NCBI GenBank assembly: GCA_019426215.1
Contig: CM033400.1
Location: 10,896,568 to 10,960,567 of the forward strand
Origin: Buddleja alternifolia
Lineage: Eukaryota; Streptophyta; Magnoliopsida; Lamiales; Scrophulariaceae
DNA length: 64,000 nt
Direction: 5' to 3'
Part shown: positions 45,043 to 58,461 of the stretch, piece after piece
Position numbering within the stretch: the first letter of the stretch is position 1
Layout of the letters: each line of letters opens with the position of its first letter
Program-made: the position numbers and the translations under genes
The notes under the pieces: generated by a model
Database searches by the model: none
What the model was told of the DNA's origin: nothing
What the model saw: the letters and a program-made list of their open reading frames with translations, nothing else

Positions 45043-48000
45043 ATGGCACCCACGAATCTATAAACACTACTGAAGTCACCATTAAGGTTATTGAAAGCCT
45101 TGTGGTGGGCTAGAAATTTTTGTATAACTAGAATCAGTTAAACATGACGGACATGATGGACTCTGTGGCCAAGTCTGGGCTTCAGACCTTCTTGGTGAAG
45201 TATTCTTATGTGTTTGCTACTAAAGTGGAAACTTTCTGGAAGACTACTAAACTTTCAGAGGACAAGAAGTCTATCTCTTGCCTCTTTTCTCTATTCAAGA
45301 AGGAGGCTCCGAAAGAATTCATTCTTCCTGCTGCTTCCATTGCCAAGAACTTTAATATGCCGAATGAAGGTGAGGCATTAGAGTCTATTACTGCTGAACA
45401 AATTCAAGAAGCATGGACGACTATGAGTGCATATGATGGTGTACCATACAAACCACACATCGAGAAGAAGCAATAGTGGGGAAGTATCGATTGATGGCTG
45501 ATTTTTGTAGCAAGATAATCAAGTGCAGGGTGGGTACCTTTAATAAGGTCAATCCGATGCAGTTTCAGATGATGACTGCCATACTCCTCAACATCAAAAT
45601 TAACTGGAGCGAGTATATGTTCGGACAATTTAGGGACTGTTTGAGCACCACAAACAAACCCTATGGAATTATTCTGAGTCATCTGTGTACAGAGCAGAGT
45701 GAGTTCACTCATCGGGGCTTCATTTGGCCAAAGCTAAGTTGCTGGGGAAGAGGATTCTGACTAATCTTCTTTATCCTCCCCGAGTTGGTGGTGCTGCGAG
45801 ACCACTATCTGAGCGTCAAGAGGTACGCGAAGCGTCCGACGACAAAGCTGAGCATCCTGCTCCGGTTGAATCCGTGAAGCGTCCAGCTATTCAGAAGAAG
45901 AGGGCTCCTCGTAAGCCCAAGGATCCTGCTGTCGAGTCTCCTCCTAAGGCTGCTGAAGAACTAACAAATGAAGATGAGGAGGACAAGATTCCTTTAATTA
46001 AGCGATGGAAGTTGGAGGGTATTATCAAACAAATTGACTTTGAGGAACCAACTGTTGCGCCTCCAGCTCAAAAGCTTAAGCTCGTTGAAGAAGTCAACTT
46101 CAAAAAGAATTTCAAGCATTCCAGGATAGGAAAGCGTCAACTTGCCCCTGCTCTTGAAGAGCCTGAGACTGTTGAGCCAAGCGCTAAAGAAGCTGCTGAT
46201 GAGACAAGCTCTCAGGGTAAGTTTATTTCTTCCAGGTCATTTCTTTTCCTACATCTGTAGAAGATCCTGCTCTTATAGAGAATAGTTTCTGTGCTACAAC
46301 TATTGTTCCAGATGTTGTTCAAGCACCTATTGATGTCCATCTGGATGTCAATCTCGAGGAAGTGGTGGCCATCGCAAAAGTGTTGCAGCTAACATAGTTA
46401 TGGATGCCGAGGAACCTGCTACGGAAGGGGTCCAACCATCACTCACCTCCGCGGTCATAACTGAGGCACGCTCAGAAGGTCAGAGCGTAGCTGAGGACGT
46501 TACAAACACCAAAGCACTTCTTCAAGCTGGATCCTATTAAGACGATTGACCATTCAATCAACTACATGCCATCAGCGCTTGAAGAAGATTTTATTCCAGT
46601 AGGCTACAATATAGAAATATACATAGTCGCTGAGAATGAGGTTGCCATGCTGATTGAGCATGAAAAGTATATCTGTGATATTCTATTCAACTCGGATTTG
46701 GCAGATATGGAGAGGGCACATTATCAGGCTATTGAAGATGATCAACATCCTGGGTCGATCCCTGCTTCCATTCTTATCCATGAAAGCAGAACAGATGGCA
46801 GAACTCCTCCAGTCGACATAGACCTAGCATATTTCCTAGATATGGGGCATAGCAAACCAACTGGCTTTGCTCCAAGAGATTACAAGATCAAAGTTTATGA
46901 GCGTCTACCGGTTGAGCTTCTAAATCCAACAGAGGAATTGTTGAATAGAGATGGATATTCTCACTTTCCAGAAATGGTTCACAATGATGAGAATATAAGA
47001 TCAGCCAACCCACTTCGTCTATGGAAAAATAAAGGTGTGTATGACAGTGATCGTCCAGCGTCTCTCATAGACTTGATTCAAGAAGAAGAGGATGACTACT
47101 TCTAGAGCGTTTGGAATGCTAGCTATCAAACAGACAGATACCGCTTTAAATCCATAAGAGACATTCACCATGAAGGCATTAGGGCTATAATCAATGCAGG
47201 TGCTGACTACTGCATGAATGAAGTTAATTGGGTTGAAGCTTACATGAGCAATAGGTACACATTTCAAGATCTGGTCAAAGCTCCCCATCTTTTTGGCATA
47301 GGTATACATGACAAGAAGCGTCCATTCGCCAAGTATTGCCTAAAGAAGCGTCAACAACGAGTGGGACCAATAGATCAATTGTCAAGCGTTCATCAACCAA
47401 TAGAGAGGTTTCTGCGTCAAGCGCTTTATAGGCTTGCAGTCACTCCTCTTAACTTCAATAGCTAAGCGTCTAGCAATGGAAGCTTTCTAGTATCTGATTT
47501 ATCAACTACTCCAAGCCACTGTGATGAAAACTTTAGATTGATGTTGAACATCATGGCTCAAATTCCACACTTCGATAAGATCTTCACAGAAAACCTGCGG
47601 AAACACAACGGCTCAAGGATTCGCTCCTTTCAAGGATACCCACTCCTACCTTCAATTCGAAAGGAAGTAAGCGACCACTACACATATTTCCTTTCCTTGC
47701 TAGAGCGCTATCAAGACATTGCTCAAGCCTTATATCCTTCTTTGGAAGAATTCTATACATATCATGTGCCTGAAGCTCACAAATTTGAACGTCTTCAAAA
47801 GGATCTACTCATTGCCTTTTCCTTGTCTTATTGCTCAGATATGCTATTTCTTATTCCGCCACCACAGTCAAGGATCTTTCCAAGGCATGTGCTGGACATC
47901 ATGGGTCCGATGTATGTTAGGGCCATAGATAGTCCTTTATGCACTTTCATTCAGGGAACTTGCATTTCTCATTCACGGCTGAACGAACTTCTTGAAGCTG

Positions 48001-48152
48001 CTTCAGACTTTTATACAGATATACCATTAGCCAGGTTAAATTTCCAATTCACTGACTTTAGTCAAGAGGAGTCAAAGCTTGTGGAAATACCTGTGGAATT
48101 CATTGAAGAGACTGAACCAGACATCACATCAAAAATGCCAAGTATTCCAACA
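45043..48152 (+). pseudogene. Extra 3' ORF (env-position ORF) of element A, broken and truncated
   Basis: Fragments at 45144-45476, 45476-45760, 45724-46260, 46566-47105, 47214-47465 and 47538-48152 align in order with the extra ORF of B. The first ATG region (45043) is followed within seven codons by a stop. Recognisable shared blocks are MMDSVAKSGLQTFL, YRLMADFCSKII, NIKINWSEYMF, KKRAPRKPK, PTGFAPRDYKIKVY, NPLRLWKNKGV, NWVEAYMSNRYTF and DIMGPMYVRAIDSPLCTFIQ. No homologue of known function is recognised. Basic clusters, acidic stretches and Pro-rich segments suggest a structural or nucleic-acid-binding protein. The ORF is cut at 48152 by element B; the frame then runs a few codons into the LTR of B. 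Confidence 0.75.
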
Positions 48153-49627
48153 TGTTGGTCCCAAATGGCATACGAAAGGGTCAAGAAGGGAGGGGGTTGA
48201 ATAGACCCTGAAGTCTTTTTCGGCTTCAAAAATTTCATAGTAAAAAATGTGTTGGACGCTTGAAAAGTAGGCGCTTGACTGAGCGTCTATTGAAGACTGT
48301 TTTTAGAAAGATAACTTAGACTTTAAGATTTGAATACTATAACAAAATAGGTTTAAGCGTTCGCTTCTTTGATCAGTGTTAGAGCAACGAAATTGATTTT
48401 ATAATCTTCTTATTTGAAAGCTTTTAGCGTCACAAACTGTTTCTTAGTTGCTTAGCTTTTAATTGTGTTTTACTTAATCAATTTATGCAATGATATGTTA
48501 ATAATAAAATTGACTGTAAAGTAAATAACACAATATTTGTAAGGTTCTTTGGGTGGTGTAATCCCAACTACGTCCTTCTTCTCCTTGAACACTTGGAGGA
48601 AATCCACTAAAGTGATTCTCAAAGAGTCACACAGAATCTTCTACAAATTAGGTAGACATGGATGTCGATGACTTGAGCTCCTTGATCACACAAATTTCTA
48701 CTCCAAATCACTTCTATCCTCTTGCTTCTTTCACCTAGAAATAATGCAAGTATCCAATTTCGACTTCACACAGATCGCGAGGCTTGGATGGGGTTTTTCT
48801 AAACGGTTTGTTTGATTTTGATGCTCAAACAATTGGGAATATCTCAATAGTAATGTAGGTTTCTTCGAAAAGAATGTTTGAGATATTGGTTGACTGTCTC
48901 AGGATTTGAAGAAAAGCAAAGAGAATGTTTGCTTGAATATTCTGGCTTTTCTGAGAATTTAAGGAATGAAACTTCAATGCAACAACAATTTGGCTTGGAA
49001 TTTTTCGGGTGTTTTTGGTTTGTTGATGAAGTCCTATTTATAGGCATTCTTGGAGAAAGTGTCCGTTTGACACATGCACAGGCGCGTGTCTCTCACTTCC
49101 GCTAGTGAACAACTTTTGTCCTTTTTCCTGAAAATCTGCTACACAAAAGTTGGTGCTGCAGTCTTTGAATAGTTGACAGTCCAATAGGGTGGCTTCTCCG
49201 TACGTCAGAAAGAGCTTATCACATTAAATGCTCTTATCAGCATTTAATGCATTTGAATTAAATGCCCGTTGGCATTTAATGCACTGAGAATATTTGCATT
49301 AAACTCCTTCTGGACTTAGAAATAAATTCAGGTGAAATCAGTCATTGATAGATGCTCATTCATCCTTGAATAACTTCTATCCTAATGAACACTTGAAATA
49401 GCTGGTTGTTTTGGACAAACCCACTCAGAAAGTATTTGATGCTTAGTCTAAGAATACCTAGCCTAACATTCTAGAATAAAAAATAAAACAAAGCCTATAA
49501 AGCCTATTACAATTCTGACGCTCAAAGCTTATACACGATTTTCACTAAAATCCAACTTACATATTTTGGGGTCTAACAAGTAATCCTCATTGTCATCATT
49601 AAAACATCTAATATAAAATTCCTAAAA
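48153..49627 (-). repeat. 3' LTR of element B (1475 bp)
   Basis: Read on plus it opens TGTTGGTCCCAAATGGCATA, the inverse of the end of LTR A, and closes near 49627. A TATA box (minus strand, 49042-49035) matches that in LTR A. It carries about 530 bp (48205-48735) that LTR A lacks. Confidence 0.85.
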
Positions 49628-49640
49628 ATTTCCTCCTTTT
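49628..49640 (-). promoter_or_regulatory. Polypurine tract of element B
   Basis: On the minus strand AAAAAGGAGGAAAT immediately precedes the LTR start, the expected plus-strand priming site. Confidence 0.75.
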
Positions 49641-49854
49641 TGATGATGGCAATGCTTACTCTTTTATAGTTCAAGAGTTAGACAACCATAAGTAAAAGTT
49701 AGCTTTGGTTAGTAAAAGTTTGTTGCAGTTAGTAAAACTTCAACGAGGTGTTTCAGCTGAAAAATGCCTTTTTATATATATCAATGATTACACACATTTT
49801 TATAACAAAAAAAATATAAGAGATAAGAATATAGATAATGTAAATCAAATAGCT

Positions 49855-52800
49855 CTAATGACTTGGTCTAACTATGTATCGCTTGGACATTTCAGCTCGG
49901 ATAGCTTCAGTTATGTTATCTTCCAAAGTCATCATCGCAGCATGATCTTTGTCAATTACAAGCTTATTCTCTTCTTTTTGTCTCTTCTGGAAAGCAGTAA
50001 AGTGTTTGTCCCATTCAGTCGGATCAATACCAATATACCTTAGGCAAACTCTGAAGGTTCGGTTGAAGTCAGTCATCTGCCTCTCTTTAGCTAAAGTTCT
50101 TGGATCAGTAGGTTCTGAAATAGATTTTCTTTGAAGAGGGATGTCATGTTGTTCAAGCCTTGCTCGAGTAGGTATTGGTAGATTTGGATACAGTGCTATC
50201 GGAGGTTCTCTTAGCGTTCTACTAGGCGCTTTAGCAGAATCACTTACCCTATGAGCAGTTATCTAAGATGGAAAATCATATCTTTGCGCAGAAAGAGGAG
50301 ATACTAGCTGATGCTTCGGCGGTGGAGGAGGATCTTGAGCTCTTGAACTTGACGCTCTCCTCTTTTCTCCTTTTCTCTTCTCTTCCCCCTTATTGCCATC
50401 ATCAGCCTCTGAGAAATGTTCTGTGAGTAGGCTAACCTGAGTAGTAATCTGAGACATTGAAGCTGTAAGATCATCCAGACGCTTGTCGAAATGTTCCTGC
50501 ATTGCGAGTAGCTTGTCGCTGGTAGCATCATTCAGTGTAGTCTCTAAGGTTGCACTTCTCAAAGTGTTCTTTCATGGCTAGTTGGTTAGCCCAAGTAGCA
50601 TCATTCATTTCTTGAAATTCTTTGCGACACTCACCAACAGCCGCCTGAGCAGAAATGCGCATATGAGCAATCTGGGCGCTCATAGTTGGAGATTCAATCT
50701 TTGCCAAATTGGTTTTAATCTAGTGGAAGGCTTCTTCATTCTGAGTAGCGTGATTGCTGATGTCTTCCAAAATGGATTTAAGCAAAGGTCCAAAATCTTG
50801 ACATTCAACCGCTTGAGTAGTCGGTCGCTTAAATTTAGATGATTGCTTGAGTGAGTCAAGGGGAGCTTGATATGTAGGATCAAAAACTATACCTAGTACA
50901 TTGAGTTGAAGATCCTCAGCCATATCAAAAACGTGTTCAGAAGCGTCAGGATTATCCTCTGCTGGAGATGCTTGAACATGTTCTTCAGCAGACGCTGGAA
51001 TACTTGCCGCTTCAGGTGCAAGAGCTTGAGCAATTACCACGCGTGCTTCCTCAGGCGCTGACTCCGATTGACGTAGTTCAGTGAAAGGGAAATGCACGGT
51101 GGCATATAGCTCATCTACATCTTTATATGTTGCACTATCTAGAAGCTCAGTCAGATGCTGAAGAGGAAGGCAAGTAACTTGAATGAATGTGCAAATTGGA
51201 CTATCTATGGCCCTGATGTATATGGGACCAATGATATCCAACACATGATTCGGAAAGACTTTGGAAGGTGCTCAACAAATGGAGAAAATGACATCGGAGC
51301 AGTAATCCCTGGAAAAACCAATCAGCCTATTGGTTGGAAGAGATTTGAGTCGCTGAGATTCAGGTACATAAGCATTGTAGTACTTTTCCAGGTAGGGATA
51401 GATCGCTTGAGCCAGTCCTTGATTCCATTCCAGTAACGAGAGGACAAACTGATAGTAATTGATACCTCTTTGCGGATTGATGGGAATAATGGATATCCTC
51501 AAAAGCGATTGATTACTGAGTCGTTCCATTGTCTAAGATTAGCAGTGGAGATTCTTTCAAAAAGAGAGAGAGGAGTCATGATCTTTACCATCATATTAAA
51601 ACTATCTTCACAGTGGCTTGGAAGGAAATTCAGGCTAGACTCTGAAATACTGCCACTGGTAGATGTTTGAGCATTGAAGTGAAGAGGAGTTGTGGATAGT
51701 CTGTGAAGCTCTTGACGCAAACACTGCTCAATCTGATGACGAATTATTAGGAGCTTGAGAACAAGCCCAACTCTCTGTTGACGCTTCCTAAGGCAATATT
51801 TAGCGAATTGACGCTTCTTGTCATGCATGCCTATGCCAAAAAGGTGGGGAGCTATAACTAATTCTGGGAAAGTGTATTTGTGGCCCACATACGCTTCAAC
51901 CCAATTTACCTTGGTCATATAGTAATCTGTTCCAGCGTTGACCATAGCTCAAATGCCTTTATGGTGGATATCTCTGATAGATTCAAAGTGATATCTATCA
52001 GTCTGATAGTTGGCATTCCAGACGCTATCAAAGTATGCATCAGCTTCTGATTGAATCACATCCATGAGAGATGTTAGAACCTCACCGGCATGAATTCCTT
52101 TATTCTTCCATAGCCGAAGTGGATTGACAGAATTCCTGTTCTCAACACTGTTTGCTATGTGAGGAAAATGAGTGTAACCTTCTCTGTTTAAGACTGCCTC
52201 TGAAGAATTGAGAAAGGTTGGACGTAGAGGATCATACACTCTGATGTTGTAGTCTCTTAGAGCGAAACCAGTTGGCTTGATGTGCCCATAGTCGAGGTAG
52301 TAAGCTAGATCCACATCACATTTGGGAGTTCTGCTACCTTGTCTGTCTTGTTGAAGGGCAAGAGAAGACGGTATCTGATCAAGAGTTTTACCAAGTTGAA
52401 TGGCCAAATAGTATTTTCTCTCAATTTTTGTTAGCTCAGTGTTGAACATTATATCTCTGATCTTACTATCAATGTCAATCAGCAGAGCAATCTCATTCTC
52501 CGCAATGACGTATCTTTCTTCATTATAGCCTACGGGGATGAAATTTTCTTTGAGCGCTGGAGGCAGGTAGTTGATTGACTGATCAATCATTTTCAGTGGG
52601 TCCAACTTGAAGAAGTGCTGGGGTATTGTAACGTCTTCAGCAACGCTCTGACCTTCTGAGCGTGCCTCTAGTATAACCGGGACAATAGTTGATGCTTGAA
52701 CCTCTTTGGGAGCAGGTTCTTTGGCTTCAATTGCAGCAGCTTTGGCGGCAATATCTTTGGCAATAGCCACAACATCCGTCATCTCAACATCCAGATGGAC

Positions 52801-54096
52801 GTTTATTGATGCGTCAGCAACAGCTGGAACTAAAGCTGTAGCATAAGAATTATCCTCTATAAGAGCAGGATCTTCTACAGATGTAGGAAAAGAAATGTTG
52901 TGGGAAGAAATAAACTTACCCTGAGAGCTTGGCTCAGCAGCAGTATCTTGAGTGCTTGGCTCGATAATCTCAGGCTCTTCAGGAACATGAGCAGCTTGAC
53001 GCTTGCTTGTCTTGAAACGCTTGAAGATCTTCTTAACGTTGACTCCTTCAACGAGCTTTAGCGTTGGGGCGGGAGGAGCAGCAACCGGTTCCTCAAAATC
53101 AATATGTTTAATAATGTCTTCCAATTTCCTCCACCTAACTAAAGGAATTTTGTCCTCCTCGTCTTCGTCTGTTTCCTCATCATCCTTGTGAGGAGATGGA
53201 ATAATTTGAGCCTTGGGCTTTCTGGGAGCCCTCTTCTTGGTAACAGCCGGACACTTCACGGCTTCCTCTTGAGTAGGACGCTCAGCTTTCGCATTGGATG
53301 CTTCCCGTACTTCTAGATGCTCAGATAGTGGTCTAGCAGCACCACCAACTTTGGGAGGATTGAAGAGATTGTTCAGAATCCTTTTTCCCAGCAACTTGGC
53401 CTTATTCAGAGGTTAACCAGAGGAGTAGACACAGTTTGAGCGATACAGCAGGTCACTCAAAATAAGCCCATAAGGTTTATTTGGGGCGCTTAAACAGTCC
53501 TGAAACCTTCTAAATACATACTCACTCCAGTTGATCTTGATGTTGAGGAGTATCGATGTCATCATCTGAAATTGTATCGGGTTGACCTTATCAAATGTGC
53601 CCACTCTGCATTCGATGATTTTGCTGCAGAAATCAGCCATCAGTCGGTACTTAGATACTAATTCTTTCTTTTCAAAGTTCTGTTTGTATGGTACACCGTC
53701 ATAAGCACTCATCATAGTCCATGCTTCTTTAATGTGTTCTAGAGTAACACAATCCAATGCCTCACCCTCATTTGGGAGATTAAAGTTCTTGGCAATGGAC
53801 ACAGCAGACAGTACAAATTCTTTTGGTGACTCCTTCTTGGATAGAGGAAGGAGACAAGAGATCGACTTCCTATCTTCGGAGACTTTAGCAGTTTTCCAGA
53901 ACGTGTCGACTTCCATCGAAAACAGATAGGAGTATTGAGTCAAGAATGTTTTAAGCCCAGCCTTGGTGACAGAGTCCATCATTTTTGTCAGGTTAATATG
54001 AGGTTGTTCATACAGAAATTTCCAGCCGACAACAAGGCCTTCAGTGACTTTGATGGTAGGCTCGGCAGAAGTAGCTGTAGATTTCTTTGGTACCAT
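49855..54096 (-). pseudogene. Extra 3' ORF (env-position ORF) of element B, about 1,400 codons, broken
   Basis: It starts at the ATG at 54096 (MVPKKSTATSAEP). Open pieces are 54096-53413, 53394-51949, 51945-51499, 51529-51272, 51244-50720, 50562-50263 and 50076-49855, separated by stops and a few frameshifts. In order, it has an N-terminal globular-looking part with YRLMADFCSKIIECRV and ILLNIKINWSEYVF; a basic KKRAPRKPK followed by acidic DEETDEDEEDK; an Ala/Glu-rich low-complexity part; VDLAYYLDYGHIKPTGFA; NPLRLWKNKGI; KKRQFAKYCLRKRQQR; a heptad-like stretch (LLAMQEHFDKRLDDLTASMS); a Pro run; and the C-terminal segment DPTEWDKHFTAFQKRQ. I see no signal peptide and no convincing membrane helix, so the 'envelope-like' label given to ORFs at this place in Sireviruses is not supported by sequence here. 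Confidence 0.75.
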
Positions 54097-54898
54097 TTTA
54101 CTGAAAGAAATGAACTGAGATTTTCTTTTTGAAGAAGAGAGAGAGATAGTAATTTTGCAGAAAGCTTTGAGTAAGAGTGAATAATTTTTTCCAGTTTTTA
54201 AATGACACAATAAAGGAATTTTTGAAACTTGTGTTCTCTCGTCTTAGTAGGATTTAGACACGTGTAAAGTTATTTAATCTCAGCCATGAAAATTTTAACT
54301 ACGGACGCGAGTTTGAAGCAAGAGAGGGAAGTTACATTTCGTAACTTCCATATATAAAATTTGAATTTCCGAGTTAAAGTTTTTTAAAACGTTTGGAATT
54401 TTCAGAGTGTAATGCACGCACCTGATGGTATACTGACACGTACCCAGACATGTACTAACTCTGAACCGTCATTTTGAAAAGTTTTGATTACCCGTCAGTT
54501 TGATGTGATGGAAACGTATGAATAGAGTCCAAAATAGACTTTTGAGTCTATCCACTACGTCAAGAAGCGTAAAATTTATGCAAGAATTTTACAAACAATT
54601 TTATATTAAGTGTTGAAGGGAATAAGTTCAACGCTTAACAAATGACACTTGTTCACGCTTGTTGTAACTGTTTTATGTTAACGCTTGCAATCAAGGTCTT
54701 TTTATGCTTGAGCGTCCAACATATTATGCACAAATAATACTAAGCGTTGATGATCATGCATATGAAAGTTTTTGATCATTGACGCTTGCAGTTAGGTTCA
54801 AGTACAATTTTAAGATTCCCCCAAAATTTGTTAACTTGTAACAACTTTTCAAAGATCTTTTGGACATAAATAAAGTGGATTCCTCCTAAATTATATGT
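54097..54898 (-). other. Spacer between pol and the extra ORF of element B
   Basis: Non-coding and collinear with the spacer of element A. It carries several 'agcgtt/aacgct' words, a word also frequent in the rest of this family. Confidence 0.5.
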
Positions 54899-56479
54899 CT
54901 AATAGAATATGATGCAGAAAAATGATTTAGCATTTAAGTCGATCATACCTAATTCACTTCTCAAAGTGAGAAAATGTTGTTCGTTGAGAGATTTGGTGAA
55001 GATATCTGTCAATTGTTTGTTAGTTCTAATAAAGTGCATGGAGATATCTTTCTTTTGAACATGGTCACGAAGAAAATGGTATCTAATGTCAATATGTTTG
55101 GATCTGGAATGAAGAACAGGGTTTTGAGTCATAGCTAGAGCACTTTGGTTATTGCAATGAATGGGGGTTGGACCTAGGATTATACCATAATCTCTAAGTT
55201 GTTGCCTCATCCATAACACTTGCGCACAACAACTTCCTATGGCTACATACTGGGCTTCAGCTATAGAGGTAGCTATGGATTGTTGTTTCTTACTATGCCA
55301 TGAAACTAACCTATCTCCTAGAAATTGAAATGTACCACTAGTACTCTTACGATCTATTTTGCAACCTGCAAAATCTGCATCTGAGTAACCAATTAGTTCA
55401 AAAGAAGAGTCCCTTGGATACCATAAGCCCACATTTTGTGTGCCTTTTAGATATTTAAGGATTCTCTTGGCAGCAATTAAGTGTGACTCTTTAAGATTAG
55501 CTTGAAATCGTGCACACATGCATACCGAAAATATAATATCAGGTCTACTAGTAGTAAGATAAAGAAGTGATCCAATGATACCTCTATAATTAGTGATATC
55601 AACCTTCTTCCCACTTTCATCTTTATCTAACTTAAGCGTTTGGATCAATGGAATTTTTGAATACGATGCATTTTCCATACCAAATTTCTTAATCATATCA
55701 CGTGTATATTTAGCATGGTTAATAAATATGCCATTAGGGAGTTGTTTAACTTGTAATCCTAAGAAGAAAGTTAATACCATCATGCTCATTTCAAATTGTT
55801 CTTGCATCATTTTTGAAAATTTCTCACACAGACGCTTGTTAGTAGAACCAAATATAATATCATCAACGTAAATTTGGACTAAGAGAATATCTTCGTCATT
55901 GGTAATTTCAAATAACATTGTATCAATGCAGCCTTTTGAAAAGCCTTTACCAATAAGAAAAATAGAGAGAGTGTCATACCATGCTCGAGGTGCTTGCTTA
56001 AGCCCATAAAGTGCTTTGTCTGGTTTGTAAACCATACCTTTACCATGGTTGTTGATGAATCCTGGTGGTTTCTCCACATATACCTCTTTTTGGAGTTTAC
56101 CATTCAGAAAGGCACTCTTCACGTCCATCTAATACACTGTAAACTTGTTGAACGCTGCATACGCTAGAAACATGTGGATTGCCTCAAGACGGGCGAAAGG
56201 AGCATATGTCTCATCAAAGTCAATACCCTCTTCTTGGCAATATCCTTGAGCTACAAGTATGGCCTTGTTCCTTATCACAATGCCATTCTCATCCATCTTG
56301 TTTCTATAAACCCATCTAGTTCCAATAACTCCTTGGTGATTTGGTCTTGGTACTAGCATCCAAACCTTACTACGCTCAAACTGATTAAGCTCTTCTTGCA
56401 TGGCTTCAATCCAACTTGGGTCGCTTAGCGCTTCATCCACTTTCTTAGGTTCCATTTGAGATAGAAAACTTGCAAACAT
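54899..56479 (-). pseudogene. RT and RNase H of element B
   Basis: The largest open piece (56128-54899, 409 aa) starts at MDVKSAFLNG and contains LYGLKQAPRAWYD, the YVDDIIFGS catalytic box, FFLGLQVKQLPNG, YRGIIGSLLYLT, and RNase H motifs GYSDADFAGCKIDRKSTSG and ADIFTKSLNEQ-like near its end. One stop at 56129 separates it from the upstream part (56479-56129), which has [20 protein letters not shown] and [10 protein letters not shown]. It is better preserved than the equivalent in A. A functional enzyme is unlikely because of upstream stops. Confidence 0.88.
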
Positions 56480-57118
56480 AGCTTCATTGAATGTAGCGGC
56501 TCTAGTCCTAACAGTCGCTTCAATATCTCCAATAATCTGCTCAGGTGGATGATCACATAACCATAGTCTATCTGGTTAGAAAGGGTTAAGAGGTTGAACA
56601 GGCGCTTCACGATCAGACGCTTGACTACCCTCTTGCGTAGGCGCTTCAAGTTCACAGATCCTTGTTTGCTCTTGATGATCACTCTCTTCATGATCATCTG
56701 CAGATCTTACATTGTTATCCGAAATATCCTCACGAGTAATCTTAGGAGGTGGCACTGAGATCTCATCATTGTCGCCACTGTCATCATCAATGGTAATCTT
56801 AGACGCTTGATGACATAGATCTTCAACTCCTACATCATTTATATTAACCTTAATTGGTTCTTAGTTAGCATCATCAAAAACGACATGAATAGATTCCTCA
56901 ACCTTTGATTTGATCTTCTTTAAGATGCGAAAATTCTTTTCATTCTTGGCGTAGCCTAGAAAGATTCCCTCATCCGCTTTAGGATCAAATGTCTTGAGGC
57001 TTTGGGATCCATTATTATGGATAAAACATTTAGAACCAAAGACGTGAAAATATGAAACATTTGGCTTACGTCCCTTCCATAGTTCATATGGAGTTTTCCC
57101 ATGCTGTTTGTTGATCAT
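56480..57118 (-). pseudogene. Integrase C-terminus and INT-RT linker of element B
   Basis: The piece 57118-56861 continues integrase (MINKQHGKTPYELWKGRKPN, VFGSKCFIHN, GYAKNEKNFRIL) and is bounded by stops on both sides. The linker (about 56860-56480) is acidic, with one further stop near 56579. Confidence 0.75.
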
Positions 57119-57127
57119 GCAATGGTT

Positions 57128-58141
57128 TTAAGTGTAATAAGCAGTGTTGATCTCTTCAGCCCAAAACCTAGGAGCAAACTTGGACTTTGCTAACATCGTC
57201 CTAGCTGCTTCCTTGAATGTTCTGTTCCGGCGCTCAGCAACACCATTCTGTTGGGGAGTTCTGGGAGCTGAATACTTATGATGTATTCCATTCTCTACAC
57301 AAAACTTCTCAACAACCTTGTTAGTAAACTCAGTACTGTGATCGCTTCTTATTCTTGCAACCTTAAGATTTTTCAATGTTTGAAGTTGCCGAATAAGCGT
57401 TGTTAACTTGTCACATATTTCATATTTGGATGAAAGAAATTCCACCCAAGTAAATCGAGAGAAATCATCTACTATCACCAACGTATACTTTTTACCGCTC
57501 ACACTAATCGTTTGAACAGGTCCAAACTGATCCATGTGAAGTAGTTCAAGTATTCTAGTGGTAGATAGATGAGGTTTTCTCTTGAAAGATGATTTAACTT
57601 GTTTGCCCATTTGACAAGCGTCACAAAGGCGATCCTTGTGAAATGGTCCTTTTGGTAATCCCTCTACAAGATTTAGATTTATAAGTTGAGAGATTGTCTT
57701 AAAGTTGAGGTGATTCATTTTTCTATGCCATAACCAACCCGTTTTAGATTCATTTTTAGCAACAAAACATGTTAGGTTGTTATCAGTTGTTGAACCCCAA
57801 TCTACCAAATATACATTGTTAGTTCTTTTACCTTTCAATTTAGTAGACTTAGTCTTAGCGTCATTTATATAGCAACAGTCCCTTGAGAATATGACTTCAA
57901 AGCCTTTATCACAGAATTGACTTATGCTTAATAAATTGTGCTTCAGACCCTCAACATAATAAACATCACTTATCATGATGTTCCCCCTATGCACAGTACC
58001 TATACCTTTGGTTTTACCTTTGGAGTTGTCACCAAATACAACCTGAGGACCATTGGCAGCTCGATAGTTGATCATTAGATCCTTGGAACCAGTCATGTGC
58101 CTTGACGATCCACTATCGAAGTACCAAACAGATGTATCGGC
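57128..58141 (-). pseudogene. Protease end and integrase of element B
   Basis: Protease active-site DSG (VWYFDSGSSRHMTG) lies at about 58125-58085. Integrase follows with WHRKMNH and CDACQMGKQ (zinc-binding), HMDQFGP and RSDHSTEF (catalytic Asp residues) and GVAERRNRT (catalytic Glu). All catalytic residues are visible. The frame ends at a stop at 57128. Confidence 0.88.
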
Positions 58142-58461
58142 TCTAGCTCTAAGTACCTACAATCAAAAGGGAAGTTCTATTTCTGTTTAGGTATCCATTG
58201 TTGCTTGGGTCCTTTAACATGAGTAACATCATTAGTTTGAATTAGAACTTTAGGAACCCATATTTGCCTAGTCTTCATTGTAGGAATATTGGCCTCCTTG
58301 GGTTTCACATTGTGTTGTGTGTGCTTTTTGGGTGTATAATAATATTCTCGATTATAATAGTAATCATAATCATAGTCATAATCATAATTATCATAGTATC
58401 GATAATATGATCTTGACTGCCTTGGATATTGACGTTGGTATTTCCTTAGCGCTGGCTTGGG

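Larger units (their letters stand above)
37600..48152 (+). mobile_element. Element A: Sirevirus-like Ty1/copia retrotransposon, 3'-truncated
   Basis: The order is 5' LTR (37600-38609), primer-binding site, gag, protease-integrase-RT-RNase H, a spacer of about 0.8 kb, then an extra ORF region. The copia order (integrase before RT) is clear from the motifs. The additional ORF after RNase H is the basis for calling it Sirevirus-like. The copy lacks the last part of the extra ORF and its 3' LTR, because at 48153 the inverted element B begins. Multiple stops and frameshifts make it non-functional. Confidence 0.85.

Noticed and set aside
50582..50842. Plus-strand ORFs at 50.6, 51.2, 53.0, 55.6 and 59.6 kb
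   Set aside because: Antisense shadows of the pol, gag and extra ORF of element B.
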